Notes: generated by a model from the letters alone, not told the origin. 64,000 bases of DNA from Oscillospiraceae bacterium (GCA_015068905.1 SVJQ01000004.1:44221-108220), one strand, 5' to 3'. Shown: positions 1 to 8,946, counted from the first letter of the stretch. A program made the numbers and translations.

Positions 1-2
1 CG

Positions 3-209
3 GATAACTTTGGCAGTATGCTTGTTACAGGCATCATCGCTTTAATTGCCGTACAGGTTGTCTTAAACATTGCTGTTGTGACCTCATCCGTTCCCACCAC
101 GGGTATCCCACTGCCCTTCTTCTCTGCCGGTGGTTCGTCTCTTGTCTTTATTATGGCGGCGATGGGCATTGTTTTAAACGTTTCGAAGTATAAAAAACAA
201 ACCATTTAA
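3..209 (+). CDS. ftsW: FtsW/SpoVE-family lipid II polymerase, C-terminal fragment
   Basis: Only the last 68 codons are present; the gene runs off the left edge. The fragment holds the last two membrane segments and the SEDS-family signature near the C-terminus (PTTGIPLPFFSAGGSSL), followed by a short basic tail. SEDS proteins polymerise the glycan strand of peptidoglycan from lipid II together with a class B penicillin-binding protein. It is followed after 19 bp by murG, so it belongs to the same division/cell-wall operon. FtsW (division), SpoVE (spore cortex) and RodA share this signature; the neighbourhood favours FtsW or SpoVE, and the fragment cannot separate them. Confidence 0.9.
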   Translation, partial: DNFGSMLVTGIIALIAVQVVLNIAVVTSSVPTTGIPLPFFSAGGSSLVFIMAAMGIVLNVSKYKKQTI

Positions 210-228
210 TTGTGAAGGATTTGATTGT

Positions 229-1326
229 ATGAGAGCCATTATCTCCGGTGGCGGTACCGCCGGTCACATTAACCCGGCACTAGCAACCGCCGGTCGCCTT
301 GCCAAAGAGCACGGGGCTGAGATTCTTTTCATCGGCACAAAAAAAGGCCTGGAGAGTACCCTGGTCCCCAAGGCCGGTTGGGACATCCGCTATATTCAGG
401 TCTCCGGCTTAATCCGCCGGCTGACTCTGAAGAATTTTTTGGTTATCAAACAGTTTTTAACGGCTATCTCTCATTGCAAAAAAATCATCAAAGACTTTCG
501 TCCCGATGTTGTTATCGGAACCGGTGGCTACGTTTGTGCACCGGTTTTATTTGCTGCTCACGCTTTGGGCATTCCCACTTTGGTCCATGAGCAAAACGTC
601 ATTCCCGGTGTTACGGTTAAAATGACCGCTAAAACCGTAGACAGCCTTTGTATTAGTTTTCCCGAAACAACCGGCTATTTAAAACCGGCATGTGCTGAAA
701 AATGCGTTCTCACCGGTAATCCCATCCGTGAGGAAATGCTGACTGTTGATAAAGAAAGCGCACGCAAAAAACTGAACTTAGATGACCGCCCCTTTATTGT
801 TTCGTTTGGCGGCAGTTTAGGTGCTGAGCGGCTAAATCAGGCAGCTATCTCTTTTATAAATGAAAATAAAACCGCAAATGTTCAGTTTCTATTGGGAACA
901 GGACAGCGGTACTATGATACAGTAAAAAGTACAATTACAAATAACGCTCCCGCCATTTCAGTTGTGCCCTATATTGACAATATGGATACCGTTATGGCGG
1001 CGGCTGACCTGATTATCGGTCGTGCGGGCGCTTTAACTGTCAGCGAGCTTTGCGCTATGGGCAAGCCCTCTATTTTAGTCCCTTCACCTAATGTAGCACA
1101 TGACCATCAGACATACAACGCCAAAAGCGTTGAAAACGCAGGTGGCGCTGTGTTAATCCCTGATTGTGAATACACCGGCGACAGACTTACCGCCGTTCTC
1201 TGCGAGCTTTTGCAAAATCCGGATCGCCTTACTGATATGTCTCAAAGGGCGAAGACCATCGGAATCACAGACGGCACCAAACGTATCTGTGATGTTGCCT
1301 GCAAGCTTGCAGAAAGTAAAAAATAA
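229..1326 (+). CDS. murG: UDP-GlcNAc:undecaprenyl-PP-MurNAc-pentapeptide GlcNAc transferase MurG
   Basis: 365 residues, the usual family length. It transfers GlcNAc from UDP-GlcNAc onto lipid I on the cytoplasmic face of the membrane, giving lipid II. The N-terminal glycine-rich loop GGGTAGH is at residues 7-13, and the C-terminal UDP-sugar half carries FGGSLGA and the HDHQTYNA segment that contacts the donor. A hydrophobic patch in the N-terminal domain would dock it to the membrane. It lies between ftsW and murA, so lipid II synthesis and use are encoded together. GT28 fold; the call is firm. Confidence 0.97.
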   Translation: MRAIISGGGTAGHINPALATAGRLAKEHGAEILFIGTKKGLESTLVPKAGWDIRYIQVSGLIRRLTLKNFLVIKQFLTAISHCKKIIKDFRPDVVIGTGGYVCAPVLFAAHALGIPTLVHEQNVIPGVTVKMTAKTVDSLCISFPETTGYLKPACAEKCVLTGNPIREEMLTVDKESARKKLNLDDRPFIVSFGGSLGAERLNQAAISFINENKTANVQFLLGTGQRYYDTVKSTITNNAPAISVVPYIDNMDTVMAAADLIIGRAGALTVSELCAMGKPSILVPSPNVAHDHQTYNAKSVENAGGAVLIPDCEYTGDRLTAVLCELLQNPDRLTDMSQRAKTIGITDGTKRICDVACKLAESKK

Positions 1327-1444
1327 ACAGAAAAAAACGTTTTTACACCGTCAGTAGCAAAGTAACAGACTTTGCATACTATGATACTGTAAAATGTTTT
1401 CCTTTTAGCAGAAAACAATTTTCCGTATCAGGAGGTGTAAGAAC

Positions 1445-2698
1445 ATGAGCAAGTTAGTCATTAGGGGCGGAAAACCGCTTTGTGGCACTGTTTCTGTCCA
1501 AGGCTCAAAAAATGCTGTGTTGCCAATTCTCGCCGCATCCATTTTGTGTACAAAGGGCGTAACTGTCATTCACAACTGCCCTGATTTAGATGACGTTACA
1601 ATTACCGTTAAAATTCTCCGTTTTCTCGGCGCCCGTGTTAAAAGAGACGGACATACCATAACTGTAGATGCACGAAGCAAAATAAAGCATCGCATCCCCA
1701 AGCGCCTGATGCAAAAGCTTCGTTCTTCTATCATTTTTATGGGCGCCATTACTGCCCGGAATCATAGGGCTAAAATCTCTGCACCCGGTGGGTGCAAGCT
1801 GGGTGCAAGACCCATCGACCTGCATAAGGACGCCCTGCGCGCCTTAGCCTGTGATATTACAGAAAAACGCGGGTACATATATGTAAATGGCAAAAACCGA
1901 AGAAGCAGCGAGATTACGTTGCGTTTCCCCAGTGTAGGCGCTACTGAGAACATACTGCTTACCAGCTGTATGACCGGTGGTGTAACCGTCTTACACAATG
2001 CCGCTTGTGAGCCGGAGATTGTCGATCTGGCAAACTTTTTAAATGCTATGGGCGCAAGCATAACAGGTGCCGGCACCCCCGATATTACCGTTACCGGTGT
2101 TCCCGAACTTCACGGTACAGTCTACACCGTTATGCCGGACCGGATTGTTGCCATTACCTATCTTTGTTGCGCGGCTGTCACCGGCGGCAATATTTATCTT
2201 TCAAACACCGTGCCGGACCATTTGGAAACGGCTCTTTCATACCTGGCGCAATGCGGCTGTCTGGTAGAGGCAGAAGATAGCAGAATTCACCTGTCTGCTC
2301 CCAAGCGGCTGACGGCACTGGCTGAGATTGAAACCTCACCCTACCCCGGCTTTCCCACCGATGCACAATCCCTCTTTTTAGCACTTTTATCCACAGCAAA
2401 GGGCACCAGCATCATCTGTGAGCGCATTTTTGAAAGCCGCTTTAAAACCGCTGATGAGCTTTCCCGTATGGGGGCTGATATAAAAATAAAAAAGGATATT
2501 GCCACCATTTACGGCAAAGAACGCCTGTCCGGCGCACAGGTTTCTGCCTGCGACCTGCGAGGCGGCGCCGCTATGGTTATTGCCGCTCTTGCGGCAGAAG
2601 GCACCACCGAAATTGACAACGTATGTTATATTGACAGAGGGTATGAAGCGCTGGAGAAAAACCTACAAGCTTTAGGAGCTTCTGTCAAACGGATATAA
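1445..2698 (+). CDS. murA: UDP-N-acetylglucosamine 1-carboxyvinyltransferase MurA
   Basis: 417 residues, the normal length for the EPSP-synthase-like fold. It transfers enolpyruvate from PEP to UDP-GlcNAc, the first committed step of peptidoglycan synthesis, in the cytosol. The catalytic lysine is in GSKNAVLP (K22) and the reactive cysteine in APGGCKLGARP (C117), so the site is the fosfomycin-sensitive Cys type rather than the Asp variant. The start has a strong Shine-Dalgarno, AGGAGGTG seven bases upstream. The 118 bp between murG and murA hold no clear terminator. Confidence 0.97.
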   Translation: MSKLVIRGGKPLCGTVSVQGSKNAVLPILAASILCTKGVTVIHNCPDLDDVTITVKILRFLGARVKRDGHTITVDARSKIKHRIPKRLMQKLRSSIIFMGAITARNHRAKISAPGGCKLGARPIDLHKDALRALACDITEKRGYIYVNGKNRRSSEITLRFPSVGATENILLTSCMTGGVTVLHNAACEPEIVDLANFLNAMGASITGAGTPDITVTGVPELHGTVYTVMPDRIVAITYLCCAAVTGGNIYLSNTVPDHLETALSYLAQCGCLVEAEDSRIHLSAPKRLTALAEIETSPYPGFPTDAQSLFLALLSTAKGTSIICERIFESRFKTADELSRMGADIKIKKDIATIYGKERLSGAQVSACDLRGGAAMVIAALAAEGTTEIDNVCYIDRGYEALEKNLQALGASVKRI

Positions 2699-2720
2699 AA
2701 CTTTCAGAAAGGCACAACCA

Positions 2721-3638
2721 ATGAAAACTCTGTCTCAGAATCAGAAAAGAAGAGCAAAACTGAAAAAACGCAGACTCTGCGTTACGCTGACACTCTTGCT
2801 GATTGTCGCTGCTATCAGCATTTGCCTTTTCACGCCCTTTTTCAATGTTAAAACCGTAGAAGTCAAGGGCAATAGCGACATCAGTGCTGAACAGATTATA
2901 AAGACAGCTGCGATTCCTGATGGAATTAATATTTTCAGAGTGAATACCGGAAAAGTCAAAAAAGCACTGCTGAACATTCCTGAAATTGACTCGATTCGCG
3001 TGCGCCGGCTTATCCCCTCTAAAATTCGTTTAGAAGTAACCGAAACAAAGCCTGTTATGTCTTTTTCCTATTTGTCAGGTTATGTCATTACCAACGAAGC
3101 CGGTCGGGTTATGGCGACCGTTGACACCATAGATGACACGAATTTACTGAATATTACAGGATTGGAAATAAAAAAAGCTGAAATTTGTAAAAAAGTATCT
3201 GTACAAGACACTGATAAGTTTGATATAATATTAAATACCATCAGCGCCCTCAACCGGGCAGGTATTCTGCAGGAGATTCGTTCCGGCCATTTTGATGATA
3301 TGCAAAACGTGCATTTCTACCTGCACGACGGCACCAAGATTATTTTCGGCAAAATAACAGACCTTGACTATAAGCTGTCCGTCCTGACCAAGGTTTTGGT
3401 TCAGGTGAACAGAACCGAAGGTGCCTATATTGATTTAACCACGCCGGAACGTACCTATTACGGCGTAATAGAACCGGAGCCTGAAGAGCCTGAGGAAGGC
3501 GAAGAGGCAGAGCCCGGCACAGAGCAAGCCGAGGGCGAGCAGGCAGAATCAGATGATTCTGAAGCTCAAAGTGATGATTCTGCTGACAGCGCCGAAGATG
3601 CTCAGGATGATGGAAACGAAGAAAAAGGGGAAGCTTAG
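2721..3638 (+). CDS. divIB: Cell division protein DivIB/FtsQ, POTRA domain
   Basis: 305 residues. A basic cytoplasmic stretch (about 1-17) is followed by one transmembrane helix (about 19-42), a POTRA domain beginning FNVKTVEVKGN, and the beta domain that contacts DivIC/FtsL. The protein is a scaffold of the division complex outside the membrane. The last 55 or so residues are very acidic (Glu/Asp/Ser/Ala repeats such as EPEEPEEGEEAE) and look disordered; such tails vary between species. The gene follows murA by 22 bp. Confidence 0.92.
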   Translation: MKTLSQNQKRRAKLKKRRLCVTLTLLLIVAAISICLFTPFFNVKTVEVKGNSDISAEQIIKTAAIPDGINIFRVNTGKVKKALLNIPEIDSIRVRRLIPSKIRLEVTETKPVMSFSYLSGYVITNEAGRVMATVDTIDDTNLLNITGLEIKKAEICKKVSVQDTDKFDIILNTISALNRAGILQEIRSGHFDDMQNVHFYLHDGTKIIFGKITDLDYKLSVLTKVLVQVNRTEGAYIDLTTPERTYYGVIEPEPEEPEEGEEAEPGTEQAEGEQAESDDSEAQSDDSADSAEDAQDDGNEEKGEA

Positions 3639-3639
3639 T

Positions 3640-4398
3640 ATGCTGAAAGATCATAAAACGCAAATTGCCGTCGGCATTTTGGTTTTAATTCTGACTTTTT
3701 TATTAGCTCTTCAATTTAAAAGCGTAACCTTTAACGCCCAAACTAACCAATCAACAAATCTGCGTGTTGACAATCTGACAGCAGAGCTGACACGCGAGCG
3801 TGAGACTAATGCAGATTTGCAAAAGCAGATTGAGGCTTACAAAAATGATATTGCTCAGTACCGTAAAGACGCCGAGCAAACCAGTGGTTATTCTACCTTT
3901 TTGTCAGAGCAGTTAAAGCGTGCCGAGCTTATGGCTGGCTTTGTTGATGTCAAAGGCCCCGGCATTACCGTTACCTTAAATGATATGGATAGCCAAAAAG
4001 CACAAAATAGCGTTCTGACAACCGGTGAGGCTTTAATTCACGATGAAGATTTGCGCCGTGTCATTAATGAACTTTGCGCCGCCGGCGCAGAAGCGGTTTG
4101 TGTAAACGACAGCCGCATTATCGGCACCAGCGCCATCCGCTGTGTTGGCCCCACTATTTTGGTTAATGATAAAAAAATGGCTCCGCCCTATGTGATTAAG
4201 GCTATCGGTGATACTAACCAGTTAGCTGCTGCCATGAACTTAAAGGGTGGCGTGATTGATAATTTAAAGGTCTGGGGTTTTTCTGTTCACATTGCCAAAT
4301 CCCCGGAACTGGTTATTCCAAAATATGACGGCGCCATTCATTTTTCCAATGCTACCGCTGTAGAAACGGAAGAAGAAAAGGGGGGAACTGACAGATGA
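3640..4398 (+). CDS. DUF881 family membrane-anchored coiled-coil protein
   Basis: 252 residues from the ATG at 3640, one base after the divIB stop; an earlier in-frame ATG lies inside divIB and would add 29 residues unlike the family. There is one N-terminal transmembrane helix (about 8-26), then a coiled coil (about 37-75, heptads of Leu with Glu/Lys/Arg) and an extracytoplasmic DUF881 domain containing VKGPGITVTLND. DUF881 proteins sit next to sbp and ftsZ in many Firmicutes and Actinobacteria; their function is not settled, and a role at the division site is inferred from position only. Confidence 0.88.
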   Translation: MLKDHKTQIAVGILVLILTFLLALQFKSVTFNAQTNQSTNLRVDNLTAELTRERETNADLQKQIEAYKNDIAQYRKDAEQTSGYSTFLSEQLKRAELMAGFVDVKGPGITVTLNDMDSQKAQNSVLTTGEALIHDEDLRRVINELCAAGAEAVCVNDSRIIGTSAIRCVGPTILVNDKKMAPPYVIKAIGDTNQLAAAMNLKGGVIDNLKVWGFSVHIAKSPELVIPKYDGAIHFSNATAVETEEEKGGTDR

Positions 4399-4757
4399 TA
4401 ATCATTATCATTTGCGCCTTAATCGGTATTATCGCCGGTGTGCTGTTTCCCTATCACATCCCCTATGACTACTCCCGCTATGCCGCTATGATTATTCTGG
4501 CACTGCTGGACTCAGTGTTCGGTGCAGCCTCTGCCGCAACGAGAAAAAGCTTTGACCTGCGAACTTTTATTACGGGCTTTATCAGCAACAGTCTTTTGGC
4601 AGCTTTATTGACTTTTATGGGTGACAAATTAGGCATTGATTTATATTTAGTAGCACTTTTGGTCTTTGGTTCCCGTCTTTTTACCAATCTTTCGACCATG
4701 AGAAGGCACTTTTTAGCACAAATTAGCATAAAATTTAAAAAAAAGTCCTGTAATTGA
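4395..4757 (+). CDS. sbp: Small basic protein (Sbp, DUF1290 family)
   Basis: 120 residues with three predicted transmembrane segments and a basic C-terminal tail. It overlaps the DUF881 gene by four bases (ATGA), implying translational coupling. The family signature GIIAGVLFPYHIPYDYSRY near the N-terminus is clear. Sbp lies upstream of ftsZ in Bacillus and many Clostridia; no biochemical role is known. The ftsA gene that often sits here is absent, so ftsZ follows directly after a 163-bp gap holding its own promoter. Confidence 0.88.
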   Translation: MIIIIICALIGIIAGVLFPYHIPYDYSRYAAMIILALLDSVFGAASAATRKSFDLRTFITGFISNSLLAALLTFMGDKLGIDLYLVALLVFGSRLFTNLSTMRRHFLAQISIKFKKKSCN

Positions 4758-4767
4758 AAATTTATAC

Positions 4768-4797
4768 TTGTGTAATCATACTGTAATATGTTATAAT
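4768..4797 (+). promoter_or_regulatory. Promoter of ftsZ
   Basis: TTGTGT and TATAAT are separated by 18 bp, with an extended -10 (TGT before TATAAT). The predicted transcription start is about 115 bp before the ftsZ start codon, leaving a sizeable leader. This would let ftsZ be made independently of the upstream cell-wall genes. Confidence 0.6.
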
Positions 4798-4920
4798 AGA
4801 AAAAGTAGTATAATAATAATGGGTTTATGTATAAAAAGCTTTGATGATAAACGTGTAAACTCATGCTGATTTACATAAAACGGTCGGCAATATACCGAAC
4901 CAAAGAGGAGGAAACAAAAA

Positions 4921-6027
4921 GTGATTGAATTTGATAACGACGCACTGAAAAACAACCGTGTAGAAACCATTAAGGTAATCGGTGTTGGCGGCGGTGGTAA
5001 TAACGCCGTTAACAGAATGATTGATTACGGCGTTAAAAATGTAGATTTCATCGCAGTTAACACAGACAAACGTGCTCTGTATATGTCTCAGGCACCGGTT
5101 AAAATCCAGATTGGCGAAAAGCTGACTAAGGGTCTTGGCGCAGGTGCTGATCCCGAAGTTGGTCAGAAAGCCGCTGAAGAAAGCCGTGAAGAAGTTGCTC
5201 AGGCAATCGCTGGCAGTGACATGGTTTTCGTTACAGCCGGTATGGGCGGCGGTACAGGTACCGGTGCTGCTCCCATGGTTGCATCCATCGCAAGAGAAAT
5301 GGGCATCTTAACTGTTGGTATCGTAACCAAACCTTTTGCTTTTGAAGGCCGCCAGAGAATGGCTCGCGCTGAAGAAGGTATTGCAGAACTGAAAAATTCA
5401 GTTGATGCACTGGTTACCATCCCCAACGACAGACTTCTGCAGGTTTCTAACGCACACACCACTTTGGTTGACGCGTTCAAAATGGCTGACGATGTTCTCC
5501 GTCAGGGTGTTCAGGGTATTTCAGACCTGATTTCCGGTCCCGGTTACATCAACTTAGACTTTGCTGACGTTGTTAAAATCATGAAGAACACCGGTATCGC
5601 TCACATGGGTGTTGGTCGTGCTTCCGGTGAAAAACGTGCTGAAGAGGCAGTTAAGGCTGCTATCCAGAGCCCGCTGCTTGAAACCTCTATTGACGGCGCA
5701 CGCGGCGTGCTGATTAACATCACCGGTGGTTCTGATCTGGGTCTGTTCGAAATCAACAGCGCTGCTGAACTGGTTACTGAGGCTTCCGATCCCAATGCAA
5801 ACATCATCTTCGGTGCTGCACTGGACGAATCTCTGCATGATGAAATCATCATCACTGTTATCGCAACCGGTTTTGAAGGCATCCCCGCTAAGGATAAGAG
5901 CACAGGTTTCTTTACCGCTCCGGTATTCTCCGGTGGCGTGGCAGCCGGCGCTCCGGCAGCTGCTTCTGATGAGGATGGCTCTGATAAAGGCGTTGACATT
6001 CCCCACTGGATGAAAGAAAGCTTCTAA
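4921..6027 (+). CDS. ftsZ: Cell division GTPase FtsZ
   Basis: 368 residues starting at GTG, preceded by AGAGGAGG. FtsZ is the tubulin homologue that forms the cytokinetic ring and directs septal wall synthesis. The GTP-binding tubulin signature GGGTGTG is at residues 109-115, and the T7 synergy loop is in YINLDFADV. The variable linker is short, and the protein ends in the conserved C-terminal peptide form ([11 protein letters not shown]), which in other species binds FtsA, SepF and other tethers. Codon use is strongly biased (CCGGT, GTT, CTG), as expected of an abundant protein. A terminator follows at once. Confidence 0.98.
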   Translation: MIEFDNDALKNNRVETIKVIGVGGGGNNAVNRMIDYGVKNVDFIAVNTDKRALYMSQAPVKIQIGEKLTKGLGAGADPEVGQKAAEESREEVAQAIAGSDMVFVTAGMGGGTGTGAAPMVASIAREMGILTVGIVTKPFAFEGRQRMARAEEGIAELKNSVDALVTIPNDRLLQVSNAHTTLVDAFKMADDVLRQGVQGISDLISGPGYINLDFADVVKIMKNTGIAHMGVGRASGEKRAEEAVKAAIQSPLLETSIDGARGVLINITGGSDLGLFEINSAAELVTEASDPNANIIFGAALDESLHDEIIITVIATGFEGIPAKDKSTGFFTAPVFSGGVAAGAPAAASDEDGSDKGVDIPHWMKESF

Positions 6028-6036
6028 GAAATACAT

Positions 6037-6067
6037 AAGGGACTGTGAAAAATCACAGTCCCTTTTT
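6037..6067 (+). terminator. Intrinsic terminator of ftsZ
   Basis: A 12-bp stem (AGGGACTGTGA / TCACAGTCCCT) with a short A-rich loop is followed by a T run, 10 bp after the ftsZ stop. Confidence 0.85.
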
Positions 6068-6085
6068 TGTGCCAAAAATTGCAAC

Positions 6086-6115
6086 AAAAAAGCGGTTCCG
6101 TTGGAACCGCTTTTA
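6086..6115 (-). terminator. Terminator of the AbrB-like gene
   Basis: AAAAGCGGTTCC and GGAACCGCTTTT pair around a 3-nt loop, with a T run when read on the minus strand. It ends transcription arriving from the gene at 6125-6364 and, with the ftsZ terminator, insulates the converging units. Confidence 0.8.
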
Positions 6116-6124
6116 CAAACTCAC

Positions 6125-6364
6125 TCAGTCTTTTAACTCGCCCATGCATTTAGGACAGATATTTCTGCCTTTAAATGTTAAGACATCTGTTGAATTGCCA
6201 CAGAAAATACAAGAAGGCTCGTATTTTTTCAAAATAATCGTATTGCCATCAACATAGATTTCCAAAGCATCCTTTTCAGCTATGTCTAAAGTTCTTCTTA
6301 ATTCAATCGGTAAAACAATTCTACCTAATTCATCGACTTTTCTAACAATACCCGTTGATTTCAT
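6125..6364 (-). CDS. AbrB/SpoVT-type transcriptional regulator with C-terminal zinc ribbon
   Basis: 79 residues. The N-terminal swapped-hairpin DNA-binding domain is unmistakable (TGIVRKVDELGRIVLPIELR). The C-terminus carries two cysteine pairs (CIFC ... CPKC) of the kind that binds zinc or helps oligomerise, a form common in clostridial AbrB homologues. AbrB proteins repress transition-state and sporulation genes in Bacillus; the targets here are unknown. Start preceded by GAGGAGG. It is a monocistronic unit converging on ftsZ. Confidence 0.9.
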   Translation of the reverse strand: MKSTGIVRKVDELGRIVLPIELRRTLDIAEKDALEIYVDGNTIILKKYEPSCIFCGNSTDVLTFKGRNICPKCMGELKD

Positions 6365-6557
6365 ATTTTGTCCTCCTCTTGCCGCAATAAAATGTTACAT
6401 TGATTTCTAAAACTCAACAGCTACAACACTTATGATAACATATATTTAGCAAAACGTCAAGTCGAAAGCCGTTACTTTATTGAATTTTTATGATTGAAAA
6501 AAATGTATTTTACTGAATTTGATAAAATTTTGTCGTCTTTTGTCAAATTTACAAACA

Positions 6558-6592
6558 ATAAAAGCGGCTGGCCAAAAGACCTGCCGCTTTAT
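6558..6592 (-). terminator. Terminator of the M24/ASRT operon
   Basis: AAAGCGGC pairs with GCCGCTTT around an imperfect inner stem, followed on the minus strand by a weak T-rich tail (TTTATTG). It lies just past the stop of the M24-fold gene. Confidence 0.6.
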
Positions 6593-6613
6593 ACATTTCA
6601 ATCAAGCTTTCCC

Positions 6614-7801
6614 TTAGCAGTCAATTTCAAATAACTTTCTGGGATAGTTAGTCAGGTTTTCACAGCCATCTTTTGTTACAACAACAACGTCTTCGATTCT
6701 GAGGCCAATTTCTTTTTCCTTAGAGCCTAAGAAGATGTCAGCACAGAAAGCCATGTTTTCTTCCAGTAAGAAGTCTGCACTGGTTTCAATCCAGGGTGCT
6801 TCACCCTCCATAGTGCCGTTACCGTGGAAAGGACCATACAGCAGCCAATCGCCGTAGCCCCACTCGGTTACGTTCTTAACGTGCTGTTTTGCAACTTCAC
6901 AAGCAGGCACACCGGCTTTTAACATGCCGATTGCAGCTTCCTGAGCCTTGTAGCCAACTTCAATCAGCTCGCGCTGCTCATCAGTTGCCTTACCAAACAC
7001 AACAGGACGACCGATGCTGGAAGCATAACCGTCAACACGGGCACCAATCTGCAGGAAGGTCATATCACCTTTTTCAATTTTCTTGTTACGGGGACGGCTG
7101 ATAGCCTGATTTGAGCCCTTACCGGTGAGCACCCAAAGAGGATAAGATTCTCTTTCGGCACCCAGCTCGTGCATTTTGCCAAGAGCAAGACCAACAACCT
7201 GCTGTTCTGTCATACCCACGCGGATGTTTTCTAACACATAGTCAAAAGTTTTTGCTGTAATTTCAGCAGCCGCACGCATACAAGCCAGTTCATTCGGGGT
7301 CTTGTTCATACGGATTTTATTAACAACATCATCAGCTTTTTCAATCTTCACATCGCCGTAAACCTTTAAGGACTCAGCCAAAGCTTCATACACGCCAATG
7401 GTCATCAGCGGCAGACCGGCAACACCAAAGCGACGAACCGGCTTGTCGCCCAAAAGACGCTCAATAACGGTGTTAAAAGTGTCCAGCTTATGACCGGGAT
7501 ATTCCGGTTCAGAAGATTCTCTGAACGCCTTTAAACGGCAGATTTCAGAAATCATAGAACGGTCAGATGCGTATGTATAGCTTTCAGGACCAATTAATAG
7601 TAAGGGATCACCCTCAGCCGGAATCAGAACACCTGCGGTTTCAAATGAGGGCCAGTAGTTTGAAAAATAGCGAACATACTGGGGCTCAGCTTCGTTTCCG
7701 TAGCTCAGAATCAGGTCATAGCCTTCTTCCTTCATAATTTTCTGAACCTTTACAACTCTTTCTTTAAACTCTTCTTTGGGGATAGACGGAATGTTTAACA
7801 T
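6614..7801 (-). CDS. M24 (pita-bread fold) family protein with altered metal site
   Basis: 395 residues from the ATG at 7801, which has GAGAGGAG at good spacing; an upstream in-frame start lacks one. The N-terminal creatinase/prolidase-type domain (about 1-160) precedes the pita-bread domain (about 170-395). Of the five M24 metal ligands, the two aspartates are replaced (FLQIGA for the usual LxDxGA; YASSIGR for YxSDxTR) and the first glutamate is Asp (AFCADIF), whereas a His (FHGNG) and the last Glu (RIEDVV) remain. It will probably be labelled Xaa-Pro peptidase, but metal-dependent peptidase activity is doubtful. Creatinase, which has this fold and no metal, is the precedent for another reaction. 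It follows the ASRT-like gene by 30 bp in one operon. Confidence 0.85.
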   Translation of the reverse strand: MLNIPSIPKEEFKERVVKVQKIMKEEGYDLILSYGNEAEPQYVRYFSNYWPSFETAGVLIPAEGDPLLLIGPESYTYASDRSMISEICRLKAFRESSEPEYPGHKLDTFNTVIERLLGDKPVRRFGVAGLPLMTIGVYEALAESLKVYGDVKIEKADDVVNKIRMNKTPNELACMRAAAEITAKTFDYVLENIRVGMTEQQVVGLALGKMHELGAERESYPLWVLTGKGSNQAISRPRNKKIEKGDMTFLQIGARVDGYASSIGRPVVFGKATDEQRELIEVGYKAQEAAIGMLKAGVPACEVAKQHVKNVTEWGYGDWLLYGPFHGNGTMEGEAPWIETSADFLLEENMAFCADIFLGSKEKEIGLRIEDVVVVTKDGCENLTNYPRKLFEIDC

Positions 7802-7831
7802 TATAGCTTCTCCTCTCGTTATCAAAATCTG

Positions 7832-8203
7832 TTATTCACTTTGCGCCATCAGCGCCATATATGCCATGTTAGACTGCTGCACGTCTAAACGACCGTACTG
7901 CACAACAACGCCCACATCACTTTTAATTTCCATAGAATACTGAACGCCAACGCCAATTTTAAGGCCGCCCAAAGCTTCGCTGTCATCGGTTTTAAAGCAG
8001 CGAATGCGTTTTGCCGGAACCAGATAGGGGATGTTTTCTACCGGGTCTCTGTCCTCAAAATACACGCTGATTAAAACGTGTGCATCCTGATCGTTTGTGT
8101 TTAAAATCATAACACTTTCATGTCCCACATAGTCTGCATTGGGGTCGGGCTGGGGCGAAGGACGGTAACCGTCAACAATGTACCATTGCTTTTTTCCGTT
8201 CAC
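7832..8203 (-). CDS. ASRT-family (Anabaena sensory rhodopsin transducer-like) protein
   Basis: 123 residues starting at GTG. The pattern WYIVDGYRP, GHESVMILN, DAHVLISVYFEDRDPV, VPAKRIRCF, and VVVQYGRLD matches the single-domain beta-sandwich ASRT family, first known as the soluble partner of a cyanobacterial rhodopsin and later proposed as a broad small-molecule (possibly sugar) binding family. No rhodopsin is encoded here and none is expected in an anaerobe. It is the first gene of a two-gene unit with the altered M24 protein, so ligand binding linked to that enzyme is a reasonable but untested guess. Confidence 0.8.
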   Translation of the reverse strand: MNGKKQWYIVDGYRPSPQPDPNADYVGHESVMILNTNDQDAHVLISVYFEDRDPVENIPYLVPAKRIRCFKTDDSEALGGLKIGVGVQYSMEIKSDVGVVVQYGRLDVQQSNMAYMALMAQSE

Positions 8204-8239
8204 TTGCCTGACACCTGCCTTTCATCAATAATTAAATAT

Positions 8240-8268
8240 AGTATATCTCATTTTGCCACCTTTGTCTA
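8240..8268 (-). promoter_or_regulatory. Promoter of the ASRT-M24 operon
   Basis: TAGACA-17-TATACT on the minus strand, about 30 bp before the GTG start. Confidence 0.55.
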
Positions 8269-8323
8269 TAGACTTTTGCGTACAAATATGTATTTTAGCG
8301 TATATTTTTAAATTTCCTCTCGG

Positions 8324-8352
8324 TTGACTTTTAGCAGAATCCGTTGTATAAT
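8324..8352 (+). promoter_or_regulatory. Promoter of the YgjV-like gene
   Basis: TTGACT-17-TATAAT, near consensus. The -10 lies over an upstream in-frame ATG at 8344, showing that this ATG cannot be the start and that translation begins at 8389. Confidence 0.7.
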
Positions 8353-8388
8353 AGTGAGGTTGAAATAAAAGAAAGGGCTGTCTTATAT

Positions 8389-8946
8389 ATGTGGACTTTT
8401 ATGTCAATTTTAGTAAGAGTGTTAGGCATTTTAGGGCTGATTACCGGGGTTATTCCCTTTCAGTTCAAGCGCCATAAGCATATTGTTTTGTGCAAAGGTC
8501 TCTCCACGGTTTTCTTTGCATCACAGTATTTTGTTCAGGGGGCCTATTTCGGTGTGGCGGATGCTTTCACCGGTGGCTGGATGGATTTGATTTCCTCCAC
8601 CCGAAATTATCTGTACTATAAATTTGTTGAAAAAAAGTGGTCTACCCTGCCGATTATCCTCTTTTTCTGCCTGATGTATGTGATCATTGCTGTTTTTTCC
8701 GGTGGCGGTTGGCTCAGCCTGCTTCCGCTGGTAGCCAAGCTGATTTCCACCATTTCATACGGGATGAAAAATGAGCGTTTGCTCCGCCTCATCACCTTCC
8801 CCTCCTGCATTTTGTGGGTTATCTTTAACTGCATTGTCGGCACCTATGAGGCGGCAATCGGCGATGCCTTATCCTTCATCTCCATCATGATTGCCATTTA
8901 TAAATTTGATATCAGAAAGCCGAAGGAAGCTGTAACTACTGAATAA
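8389..8946 (+). CDS. YgjV-like inner membrane protein
   Basis: 185 residues with five or six hydrophobic segments. It resembles the YgjV (Imp-YgjV) family of integral membrane proteins, in which conserved Asp/Arg/Asn residues (here in MDLISSTRNYLYYKF) lie in a loop between helices. No function is known for the family. It is a single-gene unit with its own promoter and terminator. A weak AAAGG stands 11 bases before the ATG. Confidence 0.7.
   Translation: MWTFMSILVRVLGILGLITGVIPFQFKRHKHIVLCKGLSTVFFASQYFVQGAYFGVADAFTGGWMDLISSTRNYLYYKFVEKKWSTLPIILFFCLMYVIIAVFSGGGWLSLLPLVAKLISTISYGMKNERLLRLITFPSCILWVIFNCIVGTYEAAIGDALSFISIMIAIYKFDIRKPKEAVTTE

Noticed and set aside
5554..6087. 177-codon minus-strand frame
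   Set aside because: Antisense shadow of highly biased ftsZ codons.
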